Origin: Myxococcales bacterium | GTDB taxonomy: Bacteria; Myxococcota; UBA727; JABDBI01 | Length of the DNA stretch: 47,611 nucleotides | Direction of reading: 5' to 3' | Assembly (NCBI GenBank): GCA_023248595.1 | Contig: JAHFEG010000006.1 | Location: 1-47,611, forward strand | Shown: positions 1-7,334 of the stretch, one piece after another | Numbering within the stretch: the stretch's first letter is position 1 | Layout of the letters: the number at the start of each line of letters is the position of its first letter | Made by a program: the position numbers and the translations under genes | The notes under the pieces: generated by a model | Databases searched by the model: none | What the model was told of the DNA's origin: nothing | What the model saw: only the letters and a program-made list of their open reading frames with translations

Positions 1-1
1 C

Positions 2-148
2 GGTATAAACAATCGTCCGCTTTTAGATGCTGGTCTCATCGAATATATTATCATGAACGAACCAGCGAATGTTGCCGGTGGAAAAATGATGGACATCATC
101 GACAAAGAGTTGCAACGCTTTACTGATTTTCCGATCGACAGGAATTAA
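2..148 (+). CDS. 3' end of an unidentified protein (5' truncated by window)
   Basis: An open frame enters from the window edge and ends with TAA at 146-148. The visible 48 residues include the stretch NRPLLDAGLIEYIIMNEP and then a charged helix ending TDFPIDRN. I do not recognise the family. It is judged a real coding end because its stop overlaps the convergent rsmI stop by four bases (TTAA), a junction type that recurs three more times in this window. Function unknown; the upstream sequence is needed. Confidence 0.5.
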   Translation, partial: GINNRPLLDAGLIEYIIMNEPANVAGGKMMDIIDKELQRFTDFPIDRN

Positions 149-987
149 AGCGCGTTTTTAATTTGCAGCACGAGGATGTAAGCTTGTTTGCTACTCATAT
201 CTGTTTTTTGCGCAACCTGCTTGGCAATTTCTCTTGCTGTCAATTGTTTGGCTTGAAGCAACGCGGCAATTTCTTCTTCAATAATTTCGATTGGACTATT
301 TTCTTGGGAGACTTCGCCGCCTTCAACCACGATGACAGCCTCACCTTTTTCTACAAAAAGAGGTGAGAGCTCCTGACCTAAAATGCCGCGGTGGAACGTT
401 TCAAATTGTTTGGTTAGTTCTCTGGCGACGACCACGCGTTTGGGGCCACACCATTTACAAAGATCGGCCAAGGTTTTTTCCACACGATGAGGAGATTCGT
501 AAATCACCAATGCCAAGCCTGCGGTGCTCGCATTTTTAACCAAACGCTCGCGTTCTTTTCCTTTTTTGGCTAAAAAACCTAAGAAAGCAAAACGCGTGGT
601 GATGAGGCCTGCGCCCATGAGAGCAGCGATGACAGCAGATGGTCCAGGGATCACTTCAATTGGATGATCTGCTGCAATGACAGCTTCGACAAGTCTACCC
701 CCAGGATCACTGATAATTGGCGCGCCAGCATCTGAAATAAGCGAGATGACATCGCCTTTGCCAAGGCGATCCAAAACCAATGGAATGCGATTTTCTTCTT
801 CATGTTGTCCGCAAGAAAGTAGCTGAATATTTTTTAGTTCAATATGGAGAGCTGAAAGCAACTTTCGGCTATGGGCTGTATTTTCCGCTAAAATAATTGT
901 CGATGATTTTAAAGTTTCAATGGCGCGCAGAGAGATATCGCCTAAATTGCCAATCGGTGTGCATACAATTTTTAATACGCCTGCCAT
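145..987 (-). CDS. rsmI: 16S rRNA (cytidine(1402)-2'-O)-methyltransferase RsmI
   Basis: 280 aa, the usual length of this SAM-dependent tetrapyrrole-methylase-fold enzyme, which 2'-O-methylates C1402 in the decoding centre of 16S rRNA. Visible signatures are the N-terminal TPIGNLGDISLRA, the LISDAGAPIISDPG loop, the PGPSAVIAAL segment and the YESPHRVEKTL segment. The ATG at 985-987 has a GAGGAAG ribosome-binding site three bases upstream. The first 16 bases overlap the 3' end of yraN, so it is the last gene of an rplS-rnhB-yraN-rsmI run. The product is cytoplasmic. Identification is by direct family resemblance and is secure. Confidence 0.95.
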   Translation of the reverse strand: MAGVLKIVCTPIGNLGDISLRAIETLKSSTIILAENTAHSRKLLSALHIELKNIQLLSCGQHEEENRIPLVLDRLGKGDVISLISDAGAPIISDPGGRLVEAVIAADHPIEVIPGPSAVIAALMGAGLITTRFAFLGFLAKKGKERERLVKNASTAGLALVIYESPHRVEKTLADLCKWCGPKRVVVARELTKQFETFHRGILGQELSPLFVEKGEAVIVVEGGEVSQENSPIEIIEEEIAALLQAKQLTAREIAKQVAQKTDMSSKQAYILVLQIKNAL

Positions 988-1406
988 GGACTTCCTCTTC
1001 GTTTTCTAGGTTCATTTGCCATTTCAAAAGCGTTAGGGATGTACTCAATCTTTGCTGCAGCATCATATCCAGTGATAGCAATGACGTCGAAACGGCAGAA
1101 TGGTAAACGCGGATAATTTTGTTTTAAATAAAGCGAAGCCGCCTTGATAAGCCGTGACTGTTTTTGTTGTCTAATACTTGCTTGAGGTGTTCCATATTGG
1201 GTATTTTGCCGGCTGCGGACTTCGACAAAACACAAAATTTCTTTGTCTTTTGCAATGATATCAATTTCACCAAATCGATAACGAATGTTGCGCGCCACAA
1301 TCACAAAGCCTTTGGATAAAAGCCAATCACAAGCGGCATCTTCTGCAAAGGTACCATGGGTTAAATGTAAGGGTTTTGGTTTGTCGTCTTTGCTGGCAAC
1401 ACTCAT
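972..1406 (-). CDS. yraN: YraN / UPF0102 family endonuclease-like protein
   Basis: 144 aa, close to the family norm of about 120-130 with a short basic tail. The restriction-endonuclease-like core is visible as GEIDIIAKDKEILCFVEVRS, followed by GTPQASIRQQKQSRL and the FDVIAI strand. The E-V-R form of the usual E-x-K position also occurs in other YraN proteins. The biochemical role of the family is not firmly established; a nuclease fold is predicted. Its ATG overlaps the rnhB stop (ATGA, four bases) and its 3' end overlaps rsmI by 16 bases, so translation is probably coupled through the operon. Confidence 0.9.
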   Translation of the reverse strand: MSVASKDDKPKPLHLTHGTFAEDAACDWLLSKGFVIVARNIRYRFGEIDIIAKDKEILCFVEVRSRQNTQYGTPQASIRQQKQSRLIKAASLYLKQNYPRLPFCRFDVIAITGYDAAAKIEYIPNAFEMANEPRKRRGSPWQAY

Positions 1407-2014
1407 GCGTTAACCGGTGCAAAACTTCGACGGTGAATTGGGCAAGGCCCAAATTCTTTGAGTGCTTGTAAATGCTTCGCGGTCCCATAGCCTTTATGGT
1501 TTTCAAATCCATATCGGGGATAATGCTCTGCCATGCTTTGCATTAAGCGATCACGGTGAACTTTGGCAATGATAGAGGCTGCCATAATAGAAGGAAAAAT
1601 ATTATCGCCTCCTATAACGGTGTATTGTTCTACAGATCTTGAAAATGAGACCAGTTGATTGCCGTCGACTAAGGCACCTTTTAATTGCAGCCCACTTTTC
1701 TTCTCAGCATCTTCAAAGGCAAGTTTCATTGCTTCTAAAGAAGCTTGCAAAATATTGATTTCGTCAATTCGATTGTGACTGACTTCAGCAATGCCAACCG
1801 CCAATGCCATTTCATGAATTGTTTTAAATAAAGATTCGCGTTTTTTTGGGCTTAGTTTCTTGGAATCAGCTAAATCGGAAGGGATGAGAGCTGGACTAAA
1901 TACCACTGCCGCGGCCACAACGGGACCTGCTAGGGGGCCTCTTCCTGCTTCATCGAGGCCCGCAATCATATGCCCGTGCTGTTCGTACCAAGCGAAAAGT
2001 TTATTTGGCTGCAT
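1403..2014 (-). CDS. rnhB: Ribonuclease HII
   Basis: 203 aa, typical for RNase HII, which cuts the RNA strand of RNA/DNA hybrids and starts removal of misincorporated ribonucleotides. The active-site strand GLDEAGRGPLAGPVVAAA carries the first Asp-Glu pair. A further Asp is in ALVDGNQ and the last in the GGDNIFPSIMAASIIAKV segment, which leads to VHRDRLM. The C-terminal NHKGYGTAKHLQAL is also characteristic. The start lies inside the rplS 3' end (14-base overlap) and the stop overlaps yraN, the compact rplS-rnhB-yraN order common in proteobacteria. Confidence 0.96.
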   Translation of the reverse strand: MQPNKLFAWYEQHGHMIAGLDEAGRGPLAGPVVAAAVVFSPALIPSDLADSKKLSPKKRESLFKTIHEMALAVGIAEVSHNRIDEINILQASLEAMKLAFEDAEKKSGLQLKGALVDGNQLVSFSRSVEQYTVIGGDNIFPSIMAASIIAKVHRDRLMQSMAEHYPRYGFENHKGYGTAKHLQALKEFGPCPIHRRSFAPVNA

Positions 2015-2396
2015 TGACTTGAGCCGTACTCAGGTCTTTGCCTTTTTTATAATCTTGTCGTTCACGGATACGTGCTTTTTTACCACGGAGATCGCGTAGG
2101 TAGTAAAGTTTGGCGCGGCGGACATAGCCAGTTTGGGCAATTTCGATTTTTTCAATTCGAGGGCTGGCGAGAGGAAACATACGCTCGACACCGTGGGAGA
2201 AACTGATTTTACGAACAGTAATGGCGCGCTTGTTGCTGCCGCCACGTTCCCCAATCAAAACGCCTTCAAATACTTGAACGCGTTCTTTGTCGCCTTCTTT
2301 AATCTTGAAAAATACGCGCAAAGTGTCGCCAATTTGGAATTTGGGGAAATCTCCGGTGACTTCGCTTTTTTCAATCAGATCAATCATGTTAGCCAT
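2001..2396 (-). CDS. rplS: 50S ribosomal protein L19
   Basis: 131 aa. L19 sits at the 30S-50S interface. Diagnostic segments are FQIGDTLRVFFKIKEGDKER, QVFEGVLIGERGGSNKRAIT, the HGVERMFPLASP stretch and RRAKLYYLRDLRGKKARI. It begins ATG GCT AAC ATG; the first ATG (2394-2396) has an AGGA-containing leader and is preferred. Unusually, rplS is not preceded by trmD, rimM and rpsP; the gene upstream on this strand is a lipoprotein, separated by about 120 bases that contain a hairpin. A promoter of its own is therefore expected in that gap. Confidence 0.97.
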   Translation of the reverse strand: MANMIDLIEKSEVTGDFPKFQIGDTLRVFFKIKEGDKERVQVFEGVLIGERGGSNKRAITVRKISFSHGVERMFPLASPRIEKIEIAQTGYVRRAKLYYLRDLRGKKARIRERQDYKKGKDLSTAQVNAAK

Positions 2397-2472
2397 GGCA
2401 AAATCCTGCCTTTAACTTCAAAAATGTAACTTAAAAGAGTTATGAAAAGTTTTAGAACTATGGCTTGTGGCA

Positions 2473-2513
2473 GAAAGCCGACAAAAAAGCAATTGCCTTT
2501 TGGCCGGCTTTTC
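2473..2513 (-). terminator. Hairpin between the lipoprotein gene and rplS
   Basis: On the minus strand AAAGCCGGC and GTCGGCTTT form a nine-base stem with one G-U pair. The 20-base loop contains its own GCAATTGC palindrome. The hairpin lies just after the stop of the lipoprotein gene and before rplS, where a terminator would be expected. The trailing U run is only three bases, so intrinsic termination is plausible rather than clear. Confidence 0.4.
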
Positions 2514-2520
2514 GGATTAT

Positions 2521-3663
2521 TTAAGATTCGTTGGGCTCGCAGCTACCAAAAGGTGCCCCACAAACACCGTCTTTTACACCAGTGGCTGTTTCGATGGTTA
2601 GACATTCTGCTTCGCCAGGGCCGCATTGGCTAGGACAAGGTTGACCTGATGGGCAGAGTACCAAATCGCAAGGTTTAGTTTTTTGGTGGTTTTTTATGTC
2701 TGGTATCATTCTGACTAGACCCAGTTCTCGTCCCAGTTCTACCGAACAAGTATAGTGAGCGGGGCAGGCGAGTGTTTTTTTAGCTTCTTTTAGGCCTATT
2801 TGCCCATCTCCATCCATATCTAGAGCAGGCAAAGAGCAAAGTGCAAAGCAAATACCACGGCTTTTTTTGGCTGATGTCAAAAAACAAGTTGGTTCTGCGG
2901 CGTTTTTTAGCCCAGCTAATAGTGAAGTATTACAAAACTGATGGCCGCTAATTTCATTGCAAGTTTTTCCTGCAAACTGAGGCGTAAAATCTTTACTGCT
3001 GGCCCAAGTGATTTCTTGTCCACAAATACCGGTTTTACCGGCAGGTGAAGGCATGCAGGATTCACCTGCAGCACATGCAAGATGCGCGTCTTTTTCACCG
3101 TAGGGACAAGTGTTTCGGCAAACAAAGCTTTTCGCTGAAATAACACCAGCATTTTTACCTAAAGAAGAGGGTAGGCAAGAACGGCTATTCGAGCACGCTT
3201 CAGAGTCAAAAACAGCCAGGCATTGCGCATCACGTTCACGTTGTTTTGGCAAGCAAAAGGCTCCTTGTTCATGCAATTGAAGAGATGTGAGAATTTGACA
3301 GCTTCTGCCTGCGGGACAAGCATCTTTATCTTTTGTCAGCGTATCCTCTGTCCAAACTCCACAAGGGACGCGGCAATGTCCTTTGTCTTTTTCGTAAACA
3401 TCAGGGGCGCAAACGAGGCCTTCTTCACAATCGCTTTTCCCAAATTCATTTTCCGTCAAGACGGGCGTGCAGCTATCTTGCTCATGTCTGCCGATTAATG
3501 GGTCGATCATTTTGACAAGGTTTTCTTTTTTGATGTCATCGCGAAGATGATTTGCATTTTTTTGAGAGGAGAGAGATGTTGGATTTTCACAAGCTCCTAT
3601 CAAAAGCAGAGACAATCCCAAAACTGTCAAAAATGAATTCGAACGAACTTTGCTTTGTGTCAT
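2521..3663 (-). CDS. Cys-rich lipoprotein with an EF-hand-like loop
   Basis: 380 aa from the ATG at 3661-3663. A GAGGAG site lies eight bases upstream of this ATG but only two bases from the alternative ATG at 3667-3669. The lipoprotein signal is LGLSLLLIGAC, with Cys as the mature residue 1. The mature part carries many short Cys modules (for example CEEGLVCAPDVYEKDKGHCR, CPAGRSCQIL, CPYGEKD, CAAGESCMPS), which suggests disulfide-knotted small domains. A canonical 12-residue calcium loop, DMDGDGQIGLKE, lies about 280-300 residues in. The architecture resembles large families of orphan Cys-rich lipoproteins in myxobacteria and relatives. Location is the outer membrane or cell surface; the ligand is unknown. 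Confidence 0.7.
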   Translation of the reverse strand: MTQSKVRSNSFLTVLGLSLLLIGACENPTSLSSQKNANHLRDDIKKENLVKMIDPLIGRHEQDSCTPVLTENEFGKSDCEEGLVCAPDVYEKDKGHCRVPCGVWTEDTLTKDKDACPAGRSCQILTSLQLHEQGAFCLPKQRERDAQCLAVFDSEACSNSRSCLPSSLGKNAGVISAKSFVCRNTCPYGEKDAHLACAAGESCMPSPAGKTGICGQEITWASSKDFTPQFAGKTCNEISGHQFCNTSLLAGLKNAAEPTCFLTSAKKSRGICFALCSLPALDMDGDGQIGLKEAKKTLACPAHYTCSVELGRELGLVRMIPDIKNHQKTKPCDLVLCPSGQPCPSQCGPGEAECLTIETATGVKDGVCGAPFGSCEPNES

Positions 3664-3763
3664 CTGCATTTCTCCTCATGTCAGCTTTTATTTTCTATTA
3701 TTTGGGTTTTCGCCTGACACCTGAAATAGTTGTGCAGTTTCTTTCTTTAAAGCAGACTCTGCA

Positions 3764-3776
3764 TTGACATTTGACA
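3764..3776 (+). promoter_or_regulatory. Tandem TTGACA boxes upstream of tRNA-Pro
   Basis: Two perfect -35-type hexamers, TTGACA at 3764-3769 and 3771-3776, lie about 40 bases before the tRNA-Pro 5' end. No strong TATAAT follows either at 16-18 bases; the best is TACCAA at 3786. A promoter for the tRNA, perhaps reading on into surE, is likely, but the exact start cannot be read. Confidence 0.35.
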
Positions 3777-3807
3777 GTGGTTCGATACCAAACATTGCAT
3801 GAAAAGT

Positions 3808-3884
<77 letters not shown>

Positions 3885-3909
3885 AACTTTTTTACATTGG
3901 CTTTAAATC

Positions 3910-4728
3910 ATGAATGAGCCGTTAATACTTGTTAGCAATGACGATGGAATCAATGCCGGTGGCATACGAGCACTGGCGGTTGCGCTTTCGCCTTTAGGGC
4001 GCGTGGTTGTTGTCGCTCCTGCGACAGATCAAAGCGCAGTTAGCCATGCTATGAGCTTGCGTAGGCCTTTGCGACTTGTCCGCGCACCGGACATTGTTAC
4101 ACCGACTGCAGAAATTCCTGTTTACGGGGTCGATGGGACGCCGACCGATGCCGTTTACATGGCTGCCCATCATATTTTGAAGAACGAGCAGATTAGTTTA
4201 GTGGTATCTGGTATTAATCATGGCGCTAATTTAGGCAATGATGTTCTTTATTCGGGAACGGTTTCAGCGGCGATGGAAGGTGTTTTTCTTGGAATTCAAT
4301 CTGTCGCAATTTCGCTTGTGAGCAACCATAACCATGATTTCACCGTGGCCAGCCAATTTGCTGCGCAGCTTTGTAAATCACTTTTAAAAACTCCCTTAAA
4401 GCAGGGCACGATGCTAAATGTCAATGTGCCCAAGAGAGTGACGGATACGCGATTTGCTGCGACTTTTTTAGGGGAACACAAATACGAACAAGTTGTAGAG
4501 CAACGTTTGGATCCAAGAGGACAAGCTTACTATTGGATTGGCGGAGAATGGAGCGGCTATCAAGATTTGCCGGGAACTGATTGTAAAGCTGTGGCACAAG
4601 GCAATATTTCGGTAACGCCCATTGAAGTTAAACTCACTTGCCAAAAACTGTTGCCTTGGATCTGCGATTTAAAGCTAGAGGGATACTCTTTTTTGGCTCA
4701 ATATTTGGAGTCTGTTGACAGTAATTAG
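3910..4728 (+). CDS. surE: 5'/3'-nucleotidase SurE
   Basis: 272 aa. SurE is a divalent-metal-dependent phosphatase that removes phosphate from nucleoside monophosphates, often induced in survival conditions. The N-terminal metal site ILVSNDDGINAGGIRAL is complete. The conserved Ser is in DQSAVSHAMSLRRP and the Asn ligand in VSGINHGANLGNDVLYSG. The gene starts 25 bases after tRNA-Pro with no obvious Shine-Dalgarno site. The next gene begins within the last bases of surE or just after. The surE-nlpD association of proteobacteria is conserved here, with popT inserted between the two. Confidence 0.95.
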   Translation: MNEPLILVSNDDGINAGGIRALAVALSPLGRVVVVAPATDQSAVSHAMSLRRPLRLVRAPDIVTPTAEIPVYGVDGTPTDAVYMAAHHILKNEQISLVVSGINHGANLGNDVLYSGTVSAAMEGVFLGIQSVAISLVSNHNHDFTVASQFAAQLCKSLLKTPLKQGTMLNVNVPKRVTDTRFAATFLGEHKYEQVVEQRLDPRGQAYYWIGGEWSGYQDLPGTDCKAVAQGNISVTPIEVKLTCQKLLPWICDLKLEGYSFLAQYLESVDSN

Positions 4729-4737
4729 GTGAAATCC

Positions 4738-5691
4738 ATGAAGGTTCAAACCAGCCACGTTCGCGCCCATACTGTCAAAAGTCTGTTTCTGACGGGTTTT
4801 TGTATGGGGATTGCCAATGTGATTCCTGGTATTAGCGGTGCAACTGCTGCCTTTGTGTTAGGTGTTTATTCGGAATTGGTGAATTCCATTAGAAAATTAA
4901 ACCCAATTCAGATAGGCTTGTTACTTCAAAATTATTTTATGTTTTCCATGACCGATCGACGCCGAAGAATAGATGATTTGGAAAAGTCGCTCTGTTTGCC
5001 ATTTTTGGTGCCACTTGTTTTAGGCGTTACGGTGGCATTTGCGTTGGCCTCTTATGTTTTTCCGCTGCTATTTGCTTGGTATCCTCAGCAAATAAATTCA
5101 TTATTTTTTGGATTGATGTTGGCTTCTGTAGTTCGGCCATTTTCCGCCATTCCTAAAAAATCTTTTTTGATATGGATGATTATTCTCTTTTTTGCATGGT
5201 TAGCCTATGGTCTTGTTGCTTTGCCTCGTCTTTCCATGAGCGGGAGTTTATATTTTACGTTCTTCAGTGGTGCGATAGCTATTTGTGCTGTGATTTTGCC
5301 TGGCATATCAGGCGGCTATCTCCTGCAAGCGCTGGGATTGTATGAGTTTATTTTAAGGAGTTTTTATCAAGCACTTTATTTGCAAGCAGATGCTTTATTT
5401 GTCGTTCTTGTTTTTGTGGCAGGGATGATTTTAGGGATTACTTCATTTGTGCGTATTTTATCATGGGCGCTTCGTTATCATCACATTCAGACATATGCTG
5501 CGTTGACTGGAATGATGCTTGGTGCATTAAGGGCAGTTTGGCCCTTTCAGAATATGCAGACGCGTTTTGTCTATTTTCCCTCAGTCTTTGGTATGCCTGA
5601 AGTCGTTTGTCTGGTTTTATTTTTGACGGGTATCTTGATGACGGGTGTATTGTTTAAGTTTGACAGACGCCCTTTCAAGAAAGTTTTATAG
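4738..5691 (+). CDS. popT: DUF368 / PopT-type undecaprenyl-phosphate transporter
   Basis: 317 aa from the ATG at 4738, which has AGGTGA five bases upstream; a GTG at 4729 adds three residues. It is a polytopic inner-membrane protein with eight or more hydrophobic segments. The two family signatures are present in the expected halves: GIANVIPGISGATAAFVLGV near the start, and VILPGISGGYLLQALGLYEF in the middle. DUF368 proteins (PopT) have been shown to recycle undecaprenyl phosphate across the membrane for peptidoglycan and other envelope glycans. Position between surE and an NlpD-like lipoprotein fits a cell-wall role. Confidence 0.85.
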   Translation: MKVQTSHVRAHTVKSLFLTGFCMGIANVIPGISGATAAFVLGVYSELVNSIRKLNPIQIGLLLQNYFMFSMTDRRRRIDDLEKSLCLPFLVPLVLGVTVAFALASYVFPLLFAWYPQQINSLFFGLMLASVVRPFSAIPKKSFLIWMIILFFAWLAYGLVALPRLSMSGSLYFTFFSGAIAICAVILPGISGGYLLQALGLYEFILRSFYQALYLQADALFVVLVFVAGMILGITSFVRILSWALRYHHIQTYAALTGMMLGALRAVWPFQNMQTRFVYFPSVFGMPEVVCLVLFLTGILMTGVLFKFDRRPFKKVL

Positions 5692-5694
5692 TGT

Positions 5695-6396
5695 ATGCAT
5701 AGTCCATTTTTCCGCATTTTTATTTTGACGATTGCCTTGTTGGGAGGCCTAGGAGCTTGCTCGCTTAAAAATAGGCGTGATCAAGAATTGCCGGGAGCGT
5801 CATATCAAGTTAAGGCGGGCGACACAATGGGTGGAATTGCGCGCCGTTATCGTGTGTCAGCAGCTGAAATCATGGAAATAAATGGTGTTTTGGATGTAGC
5901 ATCGCTTAAAGTTGGTCAGTATCTTTTTATTCCTGAAACAGAGGCTTTGCCATCACTGTCTTCAAAAGAAAAAATTTCTAAAACGAAGACGCCTACTGAG
6001 GATGATAGTAAAACCATCGATTTAATATTGCCGGTTGCCAAAGGCGTTTTGTTTAGAGCATTTGATAAAACACCGGAGCGTTTATTTGAAGGAATTGCTT
6101 TGGGGGCCCCTCAAGATACGCCAGTGCATGCCGCAGCTAAAGGTGAAGTTATCTATGTGGCTGAAAACGTAAATCGTTTTGGGCGCATGGTGATCATTAA
6201 ACATGATCAAATTTTTGTAAGTTTATATGCACATCTTGAACGTGTGGATACCAGCAAAGGTAAAATGGTAGAACAAGGTGATGTGATAGGCACTGTCGGC
6301 ACTTCTGGTGACGTGGAGTCACCGAGACTCTATTTTCAAGTGCGTAAAAATCGTATCCCTGTGGATCCCGAGCGATATTTAGCTAAGAGAAGATAG
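5695..6396 (+). CDS. NlpD-like lipoprotein: LysM plus degenerate M23 domain
   Basis: 233 aa. The signal peptide ends LLGGLGAC (lipobox). One LysM module follows at about residues 37-82, YQVKAGDTMGGIARRYRVSA to GQYLFIPE, for peptidoglycan binding. The C-terminal LytM/M23 fold is recognisable (VIIKHDQIFVSLYAHLER, then VIGTVGTSGD). The zinc ligands are lost, however: the usual H-x3-D motif reads FEGIA and the final HLHFE motif reads RLYFQ. Such catalytically dead LytM proteins (EnvC, NlpD) activate amidases at the division site in Escherichia coli. The same role is inferred here. The gene begins three bases after the popT stop. Confidence 0.85.
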   Translation: MHSPFFRIFILTIALLGGLGACSLKNRRDQELPGASYQVKAGDTMGGIARRYRVSAAEIMEINGVLDVASLKVGQYLFIPETEALPSLSSKEKISKTKTPTEDDSKTIDLILPVAKGVLFRAFDKTPERLFEGIALGAPQDTPVHAAAKGEVIYVAENVNRFGRMVIIKHDQIFVSLYAHLERVDTSKGKMVEQGDVIGTVGTSGDVESPRLYFQVRKNRIPVDPERYLAKRR

Positions 6397-6447
6397 TGGC
6401 GCATTGACTTTTGTCTATTTATCGTAGAAGTGCCTTGCTGAGTATAA

Positions 6448-6524
6448 GCTCCCATAGCTCAGATGGATAGAGCATTGGTTTCCTAAACCAGGGGTCACAA
6501 GTTCGAATCTTGTTGGGAGCGCCA
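6448..6524 (+). tRNA. tRNA-Arg (anticodon CCT)
   Basis: 77 bases with encoded CCA. The acceptor arms are GCTCCCA and TGGGAGC. The anticodon stem TTGGT/ACCAG (one T-G pair) encloses TTCCTAA, giving anticodon CCT for AGG codons. The T arm contains AAGTTCGAATCTT. TTGACT at 6404-6409 with TAGAAG at 6425 (15-base spacer) could be its promoter but is weak. The accessory region begins right after it. Confidence 0.96.
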
Positions 6525-6623
6525 CTTGCCTATAGGTCTATAATAAAAGGTATGGCAAAAATTTCAGCTTATGCTATTTAAAGTGTTCTTTTTAAATGCT
6601 GTATGTAAGGTTATGGGTATAAA

Positions 6624-7313
6624 ATGTTGAGATTATTTTTTTGTGTTATGTTTTGCGCGACGACATTATGGGCACAGAATTATTTTAATGATACTCCAGC
6701 AATTGCTGCTGCCGCAAAAAGTAGTTTCGAACAACACTTGGAAACTGCACCGGATTTACTAGAATTTGCGGTAAAAATGGACCAAGATGCCCAAGGCTTT
6801 CGTGCAAGCCACCATGTATTCCGGATTCAACTTGAAATGGATCCCTTAATTAATGGTCGTCTTTCTCTAGGCTTTCAATATCGTCTAAATAATTTCTTAG
6901 TGCTTGATATTCCTGTTTCATTTGATCATCTCGTGCTTGGGCAAGGGCTGGGGCGTTCATTAGGCGTTTACAATTCAAATATTGTTGATCAATGGGCTTT
7001 GATGGGTGGTTTGGGCTTAAAAATTCGTTTATCAGAATGGATGCTAAAATCGAGCCTTTATATAGAGCCCATTTTGCAAGCTGGCTACTATCAGCAAACA
7101 GTTGAACAAATAGGTACAAAGATTTTGACTGAATCAATTCGTATCCGTCCTGGTCTTTATATGGGGTTTGAAACTGTTTTTGATACAGGACTTGTTTTAG
7201 GTGTAAAAGCAGGGGTTGAGCAGCCTTTTGATATTCGATTTAGAGGAAAACCGCTGTCTTATTCAGCTAATTTCAGCGTAGTTCCCATGTTTAACTTAGG
7301 GTACGCTTGGTAG
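6624..7313 (+). CDS. Predicted outer-membrane beta-barrel protein
   Basis: 229 aa with a clear signal peptide (MLRLFFCVMFCATTLWAQ). The rest has alternating hydrophobic/polar strands such as GRLSLGFQYRLNNFLVLDIP and GLVLGVKAGVEQPFDIRF. It ends MFNLGYAW, the terminal aromatic typical of barrel proteins recognised by BAM. No specific family is recognised. The protein at 43759-44466 has the same plan and ends LGYTW. Only 21 bases separate it from the 1257-aa exported protein, so the two are probably co-transcribed; whether the barrel serves that protein's export or anchoring is speculation. Confidence 0.6.
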   Translation: MLRLFFCVMFCATTLWAQNYFNDTPAIAAAAKSSFEQHLETAPDLLEFAVKMDQDAQGFRASHHVFRIQLEMDPLINGRLSLGFQYRLNNFLVLDIPVSFDHLVLGQGLGRSLGVYNSNIVDQWALMGGLGLKIRLSEWMLKSSLYIEPILQAGYYQQTVEQIGTKILTESIRIRPGLYMGFETVFDTGLVLGVKAGVEQPFDIRFRGKPLSYSANFSVVPMFNLGYAW

Positions 7314-7334
7314 GGTCGTTTACGACGGAAAATA

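Noticed and set aside
6850-7137. 95-codon open frame opposite the barrel gene
   Set aside because: Shadow of the real gene, without signal, motif or ribosome-binding site.
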